A stretch of 64,000 nt of DNA from an uncultured Myxococcales bacterium (GCA_937949945.1 CALFEQ010000024.1:62001-126000); one strand, 5' to 3'. Counted from the first letter of the stretch, positions 48,498 through 58,019 are shown. The notes: a model not told the origin generated them from the sequence alone. Translations and numbers: made by a program.

Positions 48498-51167
48498 ATG
48501 CTCAAGCCTGGAGACCTCGTCGGCCCTTACGAGATCCGCGGATTTCTGGGTCAGGGCGGGATGGGCAAGGTCTATCGGGCGTTCGACCCCCGGCTCGAGC
48601 GCACGGTCGCCCTCAAGATCATCGCCGTGCCGGACGGCTCGCAGACGCCGCCGTCGAAGGCGCCCCCGAGCTCGATCGGCGAGCTGTCCGCCCGGCTCTT
48701 GCGCGAGGCGCGCGCGGTCGCCTCCCTCAACCACCCGAACGTCGTCGCCATCTACGACGTCGGCGAGTCCGACGGACGGCTCTATCTCGCGATGGAGTAC
48801 GTCGTCGGCGCCACGCTCCGGAGCTTCGTCGGCGACCACGAGGTGCCGCTGCCCCGGCGCGTCCGCTGGCTCGTCGACGTCGCCCGCGCGCTCGAGGCGG
48901 CGCACAAGGTCGGGATCATCCATCGCGACGTGAAGCCCGAGAACGTGATGGTGCGCGAGGACGGGAGCGTGAAGGTCCTCGACTTCGGGATCGCACGTCG
49001 CGCGGCGACCGGCACCGACGACCCGCACGCCGTCGACACCGTCACGGGCGGGGGCGCCGTCGCAGGCACGCCCGTCTACATGGCGCCCGAGCAGATCAAA
49101 GGCGGCGACGTGGACGCGCGCTGCGACCAGTTCGCGTGGGGCGTGATGGCCTACGAGCTCGTCACCGGCGAGCGTCCGTGGCCCGAGGCCGGCGACGTCC
49201 TCGGTCTCGTCGCCAACATCCTCACGGAGCCGCCGCGCCCGATCCGAGCGAAGGCGAAGGACGTCCCGAAGGTCGTCGAGGAGACCATCATGCGAGCGCT
49301 CGCGAAGCAGCCCGAGGCGCGCTTCGCGTCGATGGGCGACGTCGCCGACGCGCTCGAGCCGTTCGCCGCCCTCTCCACGGGAGAGCGGATCCGCGTGACC
49401 GCGAGCTCGCCGACGGAGGACGCCGCCGCCTACGCCGCCACCACGCGCGTGCCCACGACGGTCTCGCTCGGGCCGTCACCCGAGGCGGAGACGGCGCGCT
49501 CGGCCGTCGCTCGTCCCCGCCGGCCGATGTTGTCGCTCGGCGTGCCGCTGTTGCTCGCCGCGCTCGGCGGCGCGGCCTGGACCGTGAAGGCGTACACCGG
49601 CTGGCCGGGCACGCCGCGGCCGGCGTCGTCGGCGCCGCGTCCCCTCTCGACCGTGCCCGAAGCGGAGGCGGCCTACCGAGAGGCGATGAGCCTCTGGCGC
49701 GACGGCGCCGGCGCCAAGGCGCGGGCGGCGCTGAGCCGCGCCATCGAGCTCGATCCGACGTTCGCCGCCGCGCACCTCGAGCTCGCGCTCCAGCATGCGT
49801 CGATGAACGACGTCGCGGCGGCGCAGGAGGCGTTCCGCAGCGCGTTCGAGCACCGCCACATGCTCCTGCCTCGCGACGAGCGGCTCCTCGAGGCCAGCGA
49901 GCCGTACATCCGTCACAAACCGGACCTCGCCGAGTGGGAGACGCGGATGACGTCCGCCGTCTTCGAGCACCCGCGCGATCCCGAGCTCCAGTACTACCTC
50001 GGACGGTCGCGGCAGCAGCAAGGCGACCACGACGGCGCGAAGACCGCTTTCGAGGCCGCGCTGCGGCTCGACGACGGCTTCGCCCCTGCCCTCGCCGCCC
50101 TCGCGAAATCCCATGCGGCCACCGGCGATGCAGAGAAGGCGCTCGAGGTGACCGACCGATGCACCAAGCGCTCGCTCGTCGCGGCGATCTGCGTGCAGGC
50201 GCGTTACGAGATGTTCGTCGCGAGCGGAGAGTGCAAGCGCGCACGCGAGGAGGCCACCGAGTGGGGAAGCCTCGAGCCGCAGTCCCCGCTGCCCTTCGCT
50301 CGCCTCGCGCGCGCGCTCCACGCCGACGGCGCCCCGCGACCGAGCATCGAGGAGGTCCTCTCGCGACGCTGGAGCCTCCTGTCCGAGAACGATCGCAAAG
50401 AGGAGGAGACCTGGGACCGGGCGCTCCTCGCCGTCCTCGATGGTGACTTCGCGAAGGCCGACGAGCTCGCGAAGGAGCACGACGCGGCGCTCCCGGCCAC
50501 CGCAGACTCGTGGGACCACGCGCGTCCGGCGCGGCTCCGCGTGAACCTCGCGCTCGAGACGGACCGCGTCGCCGAAGCGGCGAAGCTGGCGCGCGCGTTC
50601 CTCGACCGCGTGGACGCCTGGCCTCGTTTCGCGTTCGCCCCGGACCCGACGCTCGATTTCTACGAGCCGCTCTATCGCGCCGGCGAGATCACGAAAGAGG
50701 AGCTCGATCGCAAGCGAGCCGAGTGGATCGAGAACGAGCGGCGCCGCCTCGGCGAAGGTCGGAGCCCTCGCGACGCGTGGATCGAATGGGCGACCGTCTA
50801 CGGCGGATTCGCGGAGACCCGAGAAGAGGCCCTCGAGGCGCTCGAACGCGCGCCCTCCCCCGACGGCCCGAGCGCTCGTGCCGGCACGTTCCTCGATTTC
50901 TCACTCGGCAAGGTCCATGCGCTCGCCGGACGATGGGACGACGCGATCCCGCGTCTCGAGCAGGTGGTCCGAAGCTGCGACACGTTCGACGCCGTGATGG
51001 TCATCACGCGCGCCCGGCTCCTGCTCGGTCGCGCCTACGAGGCGAAAGGCGACCTCGAGGCCGCGCGGGCGAGCTACGAGCGCGTGATCGAGACGTGGCC
51101 GCCGACGCTCCACTCGCGCACGCGAAGGCAGGCGACCGAGCGGCTCGCCGCCTTGACCCGTCACTGA
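48498..51167 (+). CDS. Ser/Thr protein kinase with TPR-like C-terminal half
   Basis: An 889-residue protein. The kinase domain (about 10-280) has GQGGMGKVY, VALKII (K40), IIHRDVKPENVM, KVLDFGIAR and APEQIKGG. A membrane helix follows at about 345-365 (MLSLGVPLLLAALGGAAW). The rest is helical with tetratricopeptide-like pairs (AEAAYREAMSLWRDGAGAKARAALSRAIELDP, ELQYYLGRSRQQQGDHDGAKTAFEAALRLDDGF). The ATG is not clearly supported by a ribosome site, but the domain starts at once. Kinases with external TPR arrays are typical of myxobacteria. The ligand is unknown. Confidence 0.94.
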   Translation: MLKPGDLVGPYEIRGFLGQGGMGKVYRAFDPRLERTVALKIIAVPDGSQTPPSKAPPSSIGELSARLLREARAVASLNHPNVVAIYDVGESDGRLYLAMEYVVGATLRSFVGDHEVPLPRRVRWLVDVARALEAAHKVGIIHRDVKPENVMVREDGSVKVLDFGIARRAATGTDDPHAVDTVTGGGAVAGTPVYMAPEQIKGGDVDARCDQFAWGVMAYELVTGERPWPEAGDVLGLVANILTEPPRPIRAKAKDVPKVVEETIMRALAKQPEARFASMGDVADALEPFAALSTGERIRVTASSPTEDAAAYAATTRVPTTVSLGPSPEAETARSAVARPRRPMLSLGVPLLLAALGGAAWTVKAYTGWPGTPRPASSAPRPLSTVPEAEAAYREAMSLWRDGAGAKARAALSRAIELDPTFAAAHLELALQHASMNDVAAAQEAFRSAFEHRHMLLPRDERLLEASEPYIRHKPDLAEWETRMTSAVFEHPRDPELQYYLGRSRQQQGDHDGAKTAFEAALRLDDGFAPALAALAKSHAATGDAEKALEVTDRCTKRSLVAAICVQARYEMFVASGECKRAREEATEWGSLEPQSPLPFARLARALHADGAPRPSIEEVLSRRWSLLSENDRKEEETWDRALLAVLDGDFAKADELAKEHDAALPATADSWDHARPARLRVNLALETDRVAEAAKLARAFLDRVDAWPRFAFAPDPTLDFYEPLYRAGEITKEELDRKRAEWIENERRRLGEGRSPRDAWIEWATVYGGFAETREEALEALERAPSPDGPSARAGTFLDFSLGKVHALAGRWDDAIPRLEQVVRSCDTFDAVMVITRARLLLGRAYEAKGDLEAARASYERVIETWPPTLHSRTRRQATERLAALTRH

Positions 51168-51182
51168 TCGAGGCGCGAGGCT

Positions 51183-51641
51183 TCAGGCAGCGCGCTTGCG
51201 ACCGCGCCCGCGGCGCTTCGGAGCGGCGGCAGCGGCGGTGCCGTCTCCGACGAAGTACGTCGTCGCGCGCTTCTGGCCTTCCTTCCGGAGGCGCCCGTCC
51301 TTGAGACCTTCCGAGAGCGGACGCGGCAGCTCCTTGGCCTCGACGCCGAGGGCCTCGCGGATCTGCTCGGCGCGGAGGCCTTCGGGGTGCTTCTGGAGCA
51401 GCGAAACGATCTCGTCGACCATCCGCCCGATGTCCGAGGCCGAACGGCGACCGAGCCGCCCACCGCGCCCCCGCCGGCGCGCCCCCACCTCGACGACCGC
51501 AGCGCGTCCGCCGCGCGCAGCGCGAGCGCCCTGCAGCCCGGCCAGGGCCGTGAGCTCCTCGAGCGACGCCGAGCGCAAGGCGCCGATGATGTTCATTGCA
51601 AAGTCGGAAGCGAGGTCCTCAATCGTCTTTTTGAGATCCAT
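51183..51641 (-). CDS. basic DNA-binding-type protein with winged helix, possibly nucleoid-associated
   Basis: A 152-residue protein with three parts: an N-terminal helical oligomerisation-type segment (MDLKKTIEDLASDFAMNIIGALRSASLEELTAL), a strongly basic Gly/Arg linker (GARRRGRGGRLGRRS) and a winged-helix-like C-terminal part (MVDEIVSLLQKHPEGLRAEQIREAL...KELPRPLSEGLKDGRLRKEGQ...TTYFV), closing in an AT-hook-like RRGRGRKRA. Non-specific DNA binding is likely. The gene is convergent with the kinase-TPR gene. It is preceded by an AT-rich promoter region. Confidence 0.78.
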   Translation of the reverse strand: MDLKKTIEDLASDFAMNIIGALRSASLEELTALAGLQGARAARGGRAAVVEVGARRRGRGGRLGRRSASDIGRMVDEIVSLLQKHPEGLRAEQIREALGVEAKELPRPLSEGLKDGRLRKEGQKRATTYFVGDGTAAAAAPKRRGRGRKRAA

Positions 51642-51952
51642 TTTGCTTTCAGCACATAAATCATTCGATATACATTCTGCAAAGGAAATTCGACCAGTCG
51701 GACGAAACGAGCCGAACTGGTACGCTCGCGCGCCAATCCCCCTCGGAAAAACGGCCGCGGGACCACCTCGTCCGTGATCGTCCCGCGCCCACGCGCCCGG
51801 AGCAGCCCGAAGTGGTCGAGTTTCCACGCCGATGAATCGCGCGCGAGACGACCGCCTGATTCCGTATTTGACGCTTTCTTGGATTCCTCGATTTTCGACG
51901 CGAACGACGATCGCACCTCCACGACGTCTTCGCGTGGAGCCCGTGGCCGCGA
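51642..51952 (-). promoter_or_regulatory. AT-rich promoter region of the DNA-binding protein gene
   Basis: The 311-base gap is unusually AT-rich near 51642-51700. On the minus strand it reads TTTGCAGAATGTATATCG and then GATTTATGTGC before the ATG. A -35-like TTGCAG is visible, but the -10 is ambiguous. AT richness may also mark a site bound by the protein itself. The distal part shows nothing else. Confidence 0.45.
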
Positions 51953-52444
51953 TCAGAACGCGTCCCCGAACGGATCGAACAGACCGCCGTCCACCACAGG
52001 GCTCTCGCAAGCGGAGGTGCAGGACTGCTGCGCGCAGAAGCCCTGGTTCATGAGGATGCGCGAGCCCTCTTCGTGCTGCAGGTGACAGACCTGCACGCAG
52101 AAAATGTCCCCGTCGCACTCCTCGAGGCACCCCAGCATCGCGGTGCAGGAAGGTGACTCGTCGCATTGGAGGATGAACTTGCAGCAGCTCTCGCGCATGC
52201 AGGTGTCGCACGCGCTGTCGTCGTGTACCTTCGCATGCCCCGAGCAGTCGGCCGTCCTCGATCCCGAATCGGAGCGCTCGCTCGACCCGCCGCTGCTGCT
52301 GCTCGCGCGTCTGTTGCGCTCTTCGAAGTCGCCGTCGGGCGACGGCGCGCTGCATCCGAACACGATGGCGACGGCGAGGGTCGAGCCGATGGCGACGGCG
52401 AGGACGGTCTTCCGCACGAATGCCTCCGTGTCCAAGGTTGCCAT
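51953..52444 (-). CDS. cysteine-rich lipoprotein, function unknown
   Basis: A 163-residue prolipoprotein with the lipobox-type sequence VFGC (C32). After a Ser/Gly-rich linker the body has about 14 cysteines with repeated spacing (CDTCMRESCCKFILQCDESPSC, CLEECDGDIFCVQVC, CAQQSCTSAC). These probably form disulfides outside the cell. The ATG 52444 gives a reasonable signal; other starts downstream are possible. Similar short Cys-rich lipoproteins are frequent in myxobacterial genomes. No enzyme motif is seen. Confidence 0.78.
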   Translation of the reverse strand: MATLDTEAFVRKTVLAVAIGSTLAVAIVFGCSAPSPDGDFEERNRRASSSSGGSSERSDSGSRTADCSGHAKVHDDSACDTCMRESCCKFILQCDESPSCTAMLGCLEECDGDIFCVQVCHLQHEEGSRILMNQGFCAQQSCTSACESPVVDGGLFDPFGDAF

Positions 52445-52545
52445 TCCGAAGGCCGTCGCGCCATGGCGTACGCCCCGATGGATCGTCCTTGGACCAGCTC
52501 GCGACGACCATCGAGCGACCGCGCGCTCGAGCGGGCGCCGCTCGC

Positions 52546-53592
52546 TCAGGGCTTGCTCTGTGGGCCGATGAACGCCGCGTCGCCCTGGAAGCGAGGCCAG
52601 CCCTCGCTCCAGATGACCCGATTCGCGAGGACCACGCGCCCCTTGTCGCGCACCCGCTGGCCGTCCTCGCCCGCGAGCCATGCGTGGTGGACGTACCAGT
52701 CCTGCCCGTCCTTGCGGACGATGGAGCCATGGCCGGGGCCGAGCCACTTCTCGTTGTTCTTCATGATCGGAGGGCCCTTCTTCTCGAACGGCCCGAGAGG
52801 TGACCGCGCGCGTGCGACGCCCGTCGCGTAGCGGTCGTCGTACACGTTGCCGGAGTAGAACAGGTAGTACCAGCCGTCGCGCTCCACGACCCACGGCGCC
52901 TCGACGACGCCGCGCTCCCAGCTCGACGGATCGTTGGTGAGCACCTCGATCGCCTTCGACCCCGGCGCGAACGATCGACCGTCCCGCGCGAGCTCGCGCA
53001 CGAGGATCGGCGTCGGCTCGCCGCGCTGGTTGCCGTCCACCTTCCAGTAGAGGTACCGCTTGCCGTCCTTGTCCTCGAAGAACGTCGCGTCGATCACGCC
53101 GATGTGGTGCTGGATGAGCGGCTTCCCCTCGTCGAGCCACGGCCCCAGCGGAGACTCCGCGCGCGCCACGCCGATCGCGAGCCGGCCGTTCGCGTCCGAC
53201 GCCGTGTAGTACGCGACGAAGGAGCGCGGACCGAGCTGATGGATCTCGGGAGCCCAGTTGCGCTTGCCGTCGGACGCCCACGGCGCCTTGCCCTCCGGGA
53301 GGATGAATGCGCCCGTGTCCTCCCACGAGACGAGGTCCGTCGAGCGACGAATCGCGAAGCGCCCTCCCGTGCAGACCATGTAATAGACGCGCCGGATCTC
53401 GCCCTTCCCGTCGGCCTCGTCGACGCCGATGACGCCCGGATCGGGGCAGCTCTTGTCGAACACCGGGTTCTGGAACGTCGCGCCTCCGAGGACGGCCGAC
53501 TCGACATGCGCCTCCGCATCGTCGGGGACCTCCGAGCAGGCGAGGAGACCAGCGAATACGACCGGGATCGCGGAGAACAGGCGTGTGCGCAT
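52546..53592 (-). CDS. glycoside hydrolase family 43 lipoprotein (arabinanase-like)
   Basis: The 348-residue prolipoprotein (lipobox LLAC, C19) is a five-bladed propeller of the GH43 type. The expected acidic residues are all present: D51 in KSCPDPGVIG (base), the aspartate in IGVIDATFFED (pKa modulator) and the glutamate in GVVEAPWVVE (acid). GxWYYLFYSG and GPGHGSIV are also typical. It should cut arabinan or related plant or cell-wall polysaccharide at the cell surface. The start is the second ATG (53592), nearer the signal. No other carbohydrate genes are adjacent. Confidence 0.93.
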   Translation of the reverse strand: MRTRLFSAIPVVFAGLLACSEVPDDAEAHVESAVLGGATFQNPVFDKSCPDPGVIGVDEADGKGEIRRVYYMVCTGGRFAIRRSTDLVSWEDTGAFILPEGKAPWASDGKRNWAPEIHQLGPRSFVAYYTASDANGRLAIGVARAESPLGPWLDEGKPLIQHHIGVIDATFFEDKDGKRYLYWKVDGNQRGEPTPILVRELARDGRSFAPGSKAIEVLTNDPSSWERGVVEAPWVVERDGWYYLFYSGNVYDDRYATGVARARSPLGPFEKKGPPIMKNNEKWLGPGHGSIVRKDGQDWYVHHAWLAGEDGQRVRDKGRVVLANRVIWSEGWPRFQGDAAFIGPQSKP

Positions 53593-53865
53593 GCCTCGCG
53601 CCGAGTGCACCGCACGTGCCTCGAACGGAGGTGCGCGCGCTCACGTGCATCGTCGCATGTTCTCGCGCACATGCGCGCTTCTGCACGTCGCTCGTCCCCG
53701 GTCCGTCCTCGATCCGTGCGGTGCGGGACGCCCGACGGGCCGTCCACCACGTCGCCGATCCAGGGGTCCGTCGCGGCCCCGGCCGCCCGGGCGGATCGCC
53801 CCCGTGGGACGCCGCCGAGACTCCCCGCTTGCCCGCGACGCCGCGCGTTGGTAACGAAGACGCTG

Positions 53866-54066
53866 GTGGACGTAGCGAAGCGCTGGCCCAAGTCTTGTGG
53901 TTGCGGCGAGACGTGGTCGCGCGAGCACTGGGGAGAGCTCACGCCGGTCGGTCGTTACCTCGCCGACGAGTGGATCGAGCTCCGGACGTGCGTGTGCGGG
54001 CGGACGCTCGCCGTCCCGACGAGCGAGCTCGGCGAGCCCGGCACGAGCGACCGCGCCGGCGCGTGA
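53866..54066 (+). CDS. small zinc-ribbon-like protein (66 aa)
   Basis: A GTG at 53866 (a TTG at 53848 is an alternative) opens a 66-residue frame with two CxC pairs, SCGCGETW and TCVCGRTLAV, separated by 30 residues. This is the usual layout of a minimal zinc ribbon. The intervening segment (SREHWGELTPVGRYLADEWIELR) looks helical. It resembles small conserved zinc-binding proteins of unknown function. The preceding 273 bases after the GH43 start hold no other gene. It is convergent with tRNA-Leu. Confidence 0.65.
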   Translation: MDVAKRWPKSCGCGETWSREHWGELTPVGRYLADEWIELRTCVCGRTLAVPTSELGEPGTSDRAGA

Positions 54067-54125
54067 CGGGGCGAGCGCGGCGCGCTCATCGGGCGCCGCT
54101 CGACCTCTGGCGCCCGTGGCGCTCG

Positions 54126-54150
54126 GCGCCGCTCGGGCTCCGAGCGGCGC
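54126..54150. terminator. perfect 11-bp hairpin between zinc-ribbon gene and tRNA-Leu
   Basis: GCGCCGCTCGG (54126-54136) is exactly complementary to CCGAGCGGCGC (54140-54150) around loop GCT. It lies in the convergent gap between the small protein and the tRNA. Five T residues on the minus strand precede, not follow, the stem, so the mechanism for the tRNA is not canonical. Confidence 0.55.
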
Positions 54151-54163
54151 GCCGAAAAACCGG

Positions 54164-54246
54164 TACCGAAGGAGGGACTCGAACCCTCACGGGAGTGATC
54201 CCGGCGGATTTTGAATCCGCTGCGTCTACCATTCCGCCACTTCGGC
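54164..54246 (-). tRNA. tRNA-Leu (CAA)
   Basis: The minus strand gives an 83-base class II tRNA: acceptor stem GCCGAAG/CTTCGGT, D arm with AATGGTAGA, anticodon stem GCGGA/TCCGC with loop TTCAAAA (anticodon CAA, codon UUG), a long variable arm (CGGGATCACTCCCG) and T arm GAGGG-TTCGAGT-CCCTC. The discriminator is A, and the next bases are CCG, so CCA is not encoded. Confidence 0.97.
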
Positions 54247-54359
54247 TCGCGCCCGACCTTCTACCAGGATCCCGGGAGCTTGACCAAGGCACTCCGCACC
54301 GCGGCCGAGCCACGCGTCGATGCGCGAGAATCCGGCGATCTGTCGTATCCTCGCCCGCG

Positions 54360-55256
54360 ATGATGGTGCTCCGAAGGGCCTTCGTCGCCTCGCTCGCCGC
54401 GGCCGCGCTCGTCTGGGCGCTCCCCGCCTGCAAGGATCGCGGACAGAAGAGCGCCGAAGAGGCACGCGCGGACGTCGAGAAGCTCGTCGAGCTCGTGAAC
54501 AAGGACGTCGCCGAGGTCGAGCGCGGCCTGCCCGAGGGCGCGAAGAAGCTCAGCGCGCTGCTCGAGAAGGAGGTCGGCAAGGACGGCGACCCCAGGCAGA
54601 ACCCCGCCGCCGTACGGAGCGCGCTCCTCAAGATGCGGCAGCAGGTGCCGGATCTCGGCATCGCGAAGTCCACCTTCTTCGCCTTCGCGGACACGAAGGG
54701 CATCGCCGTCCGGAACGACTTCGAGCAAGACACGATGGCCGGCAAGGACCTCGTCGCCGGCTGGCCGGGGCTCAAGCCCGTCGTCGAAGGCGCGCCCTGG
54801 GCGGCGACGACCGGCCAGTTCCCGGGGACGCCGAACCCCGCCGGCCCGGACAAGGAGTGGGTCGCCGCCGTCCCGGTGAAGCGCTCGGACGGATCGCCCT
54901 TCGGCATGCTCGTGACGGGCTGGACGTATCGGCGCTTCGCGTATCACCTGCAGGTCACGCTCCAGCGCGAGCTGCAGGATCAGCTCATGAGGAGCGGCGA
55001 CAAGGGCAAGATGCCGATCCTCTACGTGTGCCTCTTCGACAAGGAGCACGTCTACGGCGCGGGCGCGCCCGGCGCCCTTCCCGTCCCCCAGGTCAACGAG
55101 CAGGAGCTCGAGAAGGTCGGGCTCCACGCGAAGACCGAGTCCGGCATCGCCTCGAGCCCCATCAAGATCACGAACCGCGATTTCGGCTGGGCCGCGGCGC
55201 GGCTGCCGAAGCTCGGGGCGGACGTCGGAGTGGTCGTGCTCAGGAGCGAGATCTGA
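54360..55256 (+). CDS. lipoprotein, possibly Cache-like sensor fold
   Basis: A 298-residue prolipoprotein (LPAC, C24; two tandem ATGs at the start). An alpha-helical region (residues 35-85) precedes a mixed alpha/beta domain with KSTFFAFADTKGIAVRNDFEQD and PFGMLVTGWTYRRFAYHLQ. The pattern of strands around a short internal repeat resembles Cache/PAS-like extracellular sensor domains, but the match is weak. There is no output domain in the protein, so it would need a partner. The gene overlaps the convergent small membrane protein by 17 bases. Confidence 0.75.
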   Translation: MMVLRRAFVASLAAAALVWALPACKDRGQKSAEEARADVEKLVELVNKDVAEVERGLPEGAKKLSALLEKEVGKDGDPRQNPAAVRSALLKMRQQVPDLGIAKSTFFAFADTKGIAVRNDFEQDTMAGKDLVAGWPGLKPVVEGAPWAATTGQFPGTPNPAGPDKEWVAAVPVKRSDGSPFGMLVTGWTYRRFAYHLQVTLQRELQDQLMRSGDKGKMPILYVCLFDKEHVYGAGAPGALPVPQVNEQELEKVGLHAKTESGIASSPIKITNRDFGWAAARLPKLGADVGVVVLRSEI

Positions 55257-55542
55257 GCGATCCGCCCGATCCGGAGCGGCGGTCCGCCTTCGCCGCCCGG
55301 AGGGATCCGGCGCGGCCGAGGCGGTGGAGCGCCGCGATCCCGATGCCCCAGCCGGCGAGGAGCACCACCCCGCCGGTCGAGCGGTCGACCGTGCCGGCGA
55401 TCGCCACGCCGCCGGCGATCGCGGCGCACGCGAGAACGAGGAGCCGCTTGCCGCGCTCGAACGCGTCCGGCGGAGGCTGCGCCGGCTCGGGCGAGCCCTC
55501 TCCGCCGTCGGGGTCTCGAGGAGACGATTCGTCTTCCACCAT
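55240..55542 (-). CDS. small two-helix membrane protein (100 aa), unknown
   Basis: A 100-residue frame from ATG 55542: an acidic Pro/Gly-rich N-terminus, then two hydrophobic helices at about 33-50 and 56-72 (LLVLACAAIAGGVAIAGTV; GVVLLAGWGIGIAAL), and a basic Ser/Gly/Arg-rich tail. The 3' end overlaps the lipoprotein gene. It is divergent from ppx across 38 bases. No family is recognised. Composition supports a real inner-membrane protein. Confidence 0.65.
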   Translation of the reverse strand: MVEDESSPRDPDGGEGSPEPAQPPPDAFERGKRLLVLACAAIAGGVAIAGTVDRSTGGVVLLAGWGIGIAALHRLGRAGSLRAAKADRRSGSGGSLRSRS

Positions 55543-55580
55543 CCCGTCCTTCTAACAGACTACGTGCTAGAAGGAGGGTC

Positions 55581-57206
55581 ATGCCGCGCTTCGCCGCGCT
55601 CGACCTCGGCTCGAACGCCTTGCGTCTGCGGATCGTCGAGGCGCACGCGCCCTCGTCGAGCCGCGAGCAGCTCTCCCTCTTGCCCGAACCGGGAAGCTCG
55701 TGGCGCGACATCGTGAGCCTCCGCGCGCCCGTGCGCCTCGGCTCGGAGGTGTTCGTCACCGGCAGGCTCGCCGCAGCGTCGATCGGCGCGGCGTGCGCGG
55801 CCTTGCGCGAGTTCCGACAGTCGATGGACGCCGCCAAGGTGGACGCGTACCGCGCGACCGCGACGAGCGCGGTGCGCGAGGCGTCGAACGGGCTCACCCT
55901 CGTCGAGCGAGCGCGCCGCGAGGCGGGCATCGAGCTCGAGGTCATCGAGGGAATCGAAGAGGCTCGCCTCATCCAGCTCGCCGTCGTCCGGCGGCTCGGC
56001 CTCGCCGATCGACGCGCCCTCCTCGTCGACGTCGGGGGAGGATCGACCGAGCTCACCTTCCTCGATCGCGGGCGGAGCGCTTGGGCGATCTCCCTGCCGA
56101 TCGGGACCGTGCGCCTGCTCGAGACGTACCTCCGCGGCGCGAAGACGGTCGATCGCGGCCGACAGAAGCTCTTGTTCGAGGGGATCGATCGGGCGCTCGC
56201 CGAGGCGGTGCCCGCGCTGTCGAAGATACGGTTCGAGGTCGTGGTCGGCACCGGCGGGAGCGTGGACACGCTCGTCGAGCTCGCGCCGATGAAGGGCGGG
56301 TGGTCCGGCTACCCGCGCGCGATCGACGTCCCCCTCCTGAAGCCTCTCCTCGGCAAGCTCTTCGCGCAGACGCCGGAGCAGCGTCGCGAGACGTACGGGC
56401 TCCGTCCCGATCGCGCGGACACGATCGTGACCGCGACGTCGATCTTCCTCCGCGTCGCCGAGCTCTTCCAGGCGCCGGCCATCGTCGCGCCGGGCGTCGG
56501 CCTCAAGGAAGGCATCCTCGAGGAGCTCATCGACAAGTACTTCGACCGTTGGGACGAAGAATCCGAGGCGAGCAACGTCATCGAGGCATGCATCCGACTC
56601 GGCAAGCGGTACGGGTTCGATCAGGCGCACGGTGAGCACGTCGCCTCGCTCGCGATGTCGCTCTTCGACGACATGGCCGGCTACCACGGCTTCGGAGAGC
56701 GCGAACGCCTGCTCCTACGTGCCGCCGCCCTGCTCCACGACATCGGCGACTACGTCCGCTACGACGGCCACCACAAGCACAGCTACTACCTGATCCAGCA
56801 CTCGGACATCATGGGGCTGTCGCCCGACGAGCGGGCCATCGTCGCGAACGTGGCGCGCTACCACCGCAAGAGCGCGCCGGATCCGTCGCATCCGAACTTT
56901 CGCGAGCTCGACAAAGAGGCGCGCTCGAAGGTGCGTGCCCTCGCCGCGATCCTGCGCATCGCCGACGCGCTCGATCGCGAGCACCTCGGCAAGGTGAAGA
57001 GCGTCCGCGCGGAGATCGACGGCCGGGGCCGCAGGATGTTCCTCCACCTCACCGGCGACGAAGATCGCGAGCTCGAGGAATGGACCGTCCGCGCCAAGTC
57101 GGAGCTCCTCCGCGACGTCTTCGATCTCGAGACCGTCCTCGCGAACGCCACCTCGAACCGCCCGTCGGTCAAGGAGCAGCCCGCGGCGCGACCGAGCGCC
57201 CGCTGA
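55581..57206 (+). CDS. Ppx/GppA family exopolyphosphatase or guanosine pentaphosphatase
   Basis: The 541-residue protein opens with the ASKHA signature FAALDLGSNALRLRIVE, has VEGIEEARLIQLAVVRRLG and DVGGGSTELTF, and ends in an HD-type helical domain (LLLRAAALLHDIGDYVRYDGHHKHSYYLI). Ppx/GppA enzymes remove terminal phosphate from polyphosphate or convert pppGpp to ppGpp. Sequence alone does not separate the two. AAGGAGGG stands before the ATG. The tail after residue 505 is disordered. The gene is probably monocistronic. Confidence 0.93.
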   Translation: MPRFAALDLGSNALRLRIVEAHAPSSSREQLSLLPEPGSSWRDIVSLRAPVRLGSEVFVTGRLAAASIGAACAALREFRQSMDAAKVDAYRATATSAVREASNGLTLVERARREAGIELEVIEGIEEARLIQLAVVRRLGLADRRALLVDVGGGSTELTFLDRGRSAWAISLPIGTVRLLETYLRGAKTVDRGRQKLLFEGIDRALAEAVPALSKIRFEVVVGTGGSVDTLVELAPMKGGWSGYPRAIDVPLLKPLLGKLFAQTPEQRRETYGLRPDRADTIVTATSIFLRVAELFQAPAIVAPGVGLKEGILEELIDKYFDRWDEESEASNVIEACIRLGKRYGFDQAHGEHVASLAMSLFDDMAGYHGFGERERLLLRAAALLHDIGDYVRYDGHHKHSYYLIQHSDIMGLSPDERAIVANVARYHRKSAPDPSHPNFRELDKEARSKVRALAAILRIADALDREHLGKVKSVRAEIDGRGRRMFLHLTGDEDRELEEWTVRAKSELLRDVFDLETVLANATSNRPSVKEQPAARPSAR

Positions 57207-57303
57207 GCGCCTCCGGGCCGCGCGGCGCGGGCGATCTCCCGGCCCCCGAGCAGCGCCATGCGGTTTCGTAGGCTCCGGTTTCGTACTACGCTCCCCCGCG
57301 CCG

Positions 57304-57918
57304 ATGCGGGTCTTCCTCCTCCTGTCTGGCCTCGTGATCGCTGGCTGCGGCGGCAGCGCCGTCCCGGATCCGCGCAGCGCCGCCGAGGAGTACGCGAAGG
57401 CGGCGGCGCGCGGCGACGGCGACGCCATCTACGCGATGATGACGACGTCCGCGCAGAGGTCGCGTTCGCGCGAGGACATCAAGCGCCTCGTCGCCGAGCA
57501 GCGCGAAGAGCTCGCGGAGCAGGCGAAGGCCCTCACGGCGAAGGACGCGCGCGTCGAGGCCGTCGCGCGCCTTCGCTACGACGACGGCGAGGAGGCGCAG
57601 CTCGAGCTGCGCGACGGCCGCTTCTGGATCACGGCGTCCGGCGCGCTGCCCGGCGGATCGCGCACGCCCGAGCAGGCGCTCGACCAGCTGCGTCGCGTGC
57701 TCGCCCGCAGGAGCTACGCCGGCTTGATGCGCGTGCTCACGCCCGCGACACGCGCGGCGATCGAGCAAGACCTCCGCTCGCTGGTGGAGGGCCTCGAGCG
57801 GCCCGAGACGCTGCACGTCGAGGTGACCGGCGACGCCGCCGTCGTCAACGTCCCCGGCGGTCACAGCGTGAAGCTGAAGCGAGAAGGCGGCATCTGGCGC
57901 GTCGACGACTTCGACTGA
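57304..57918 (+). CDS. lipoprotein, NTF2/DUF4878-like fold possible
   Basis: The 204-residue prolipoprotein (VIAGC, C15) has a helix with repeated Ala (SAAEEYAKAAARGDGDAIYAMM), charged helices and two short strand-rich segments (ARLRYDDGEEAQLELRDGRFWI; TLHVEVTGDAAVVNVPGGHSVKLKREGGIWRVDDF). Such an order is typical of small lipoproteins with a cystatin/NTF2-like domain that count on a helix to close a beta sheet. The precise family is not certain. It is followed 101 bases later by the DUF4159 gene. Confidence 0.75.
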   Translation: MRVFLLLSGLVIAGCGGSAVPDPRSAAEEYAKAAARGDGDAIYAMMTTSAQRSRSREDIKRLVAEQREELAEQAKALTAKDARVEAVARLRYDDGEEAQLELRDGRFWITASGALPGGSRTPEQALDQLRRVLARRSYAGLMRVLTPATRAAIEQDLRSLVEGLERPETLHVEVTGDAAVVNVPGGHSVKLKREGGIWRVDDFD

Positions 57919-58019
57919 TCCGAACGGCTCGCTCGGCGACGCAGCGCCGTGATCGCCCGCGCGTCCCGCCTCGACAAGGCCTTGGCCCTCCGACCCTCGA
58001 CCCCTAGTATCGGAGCGGC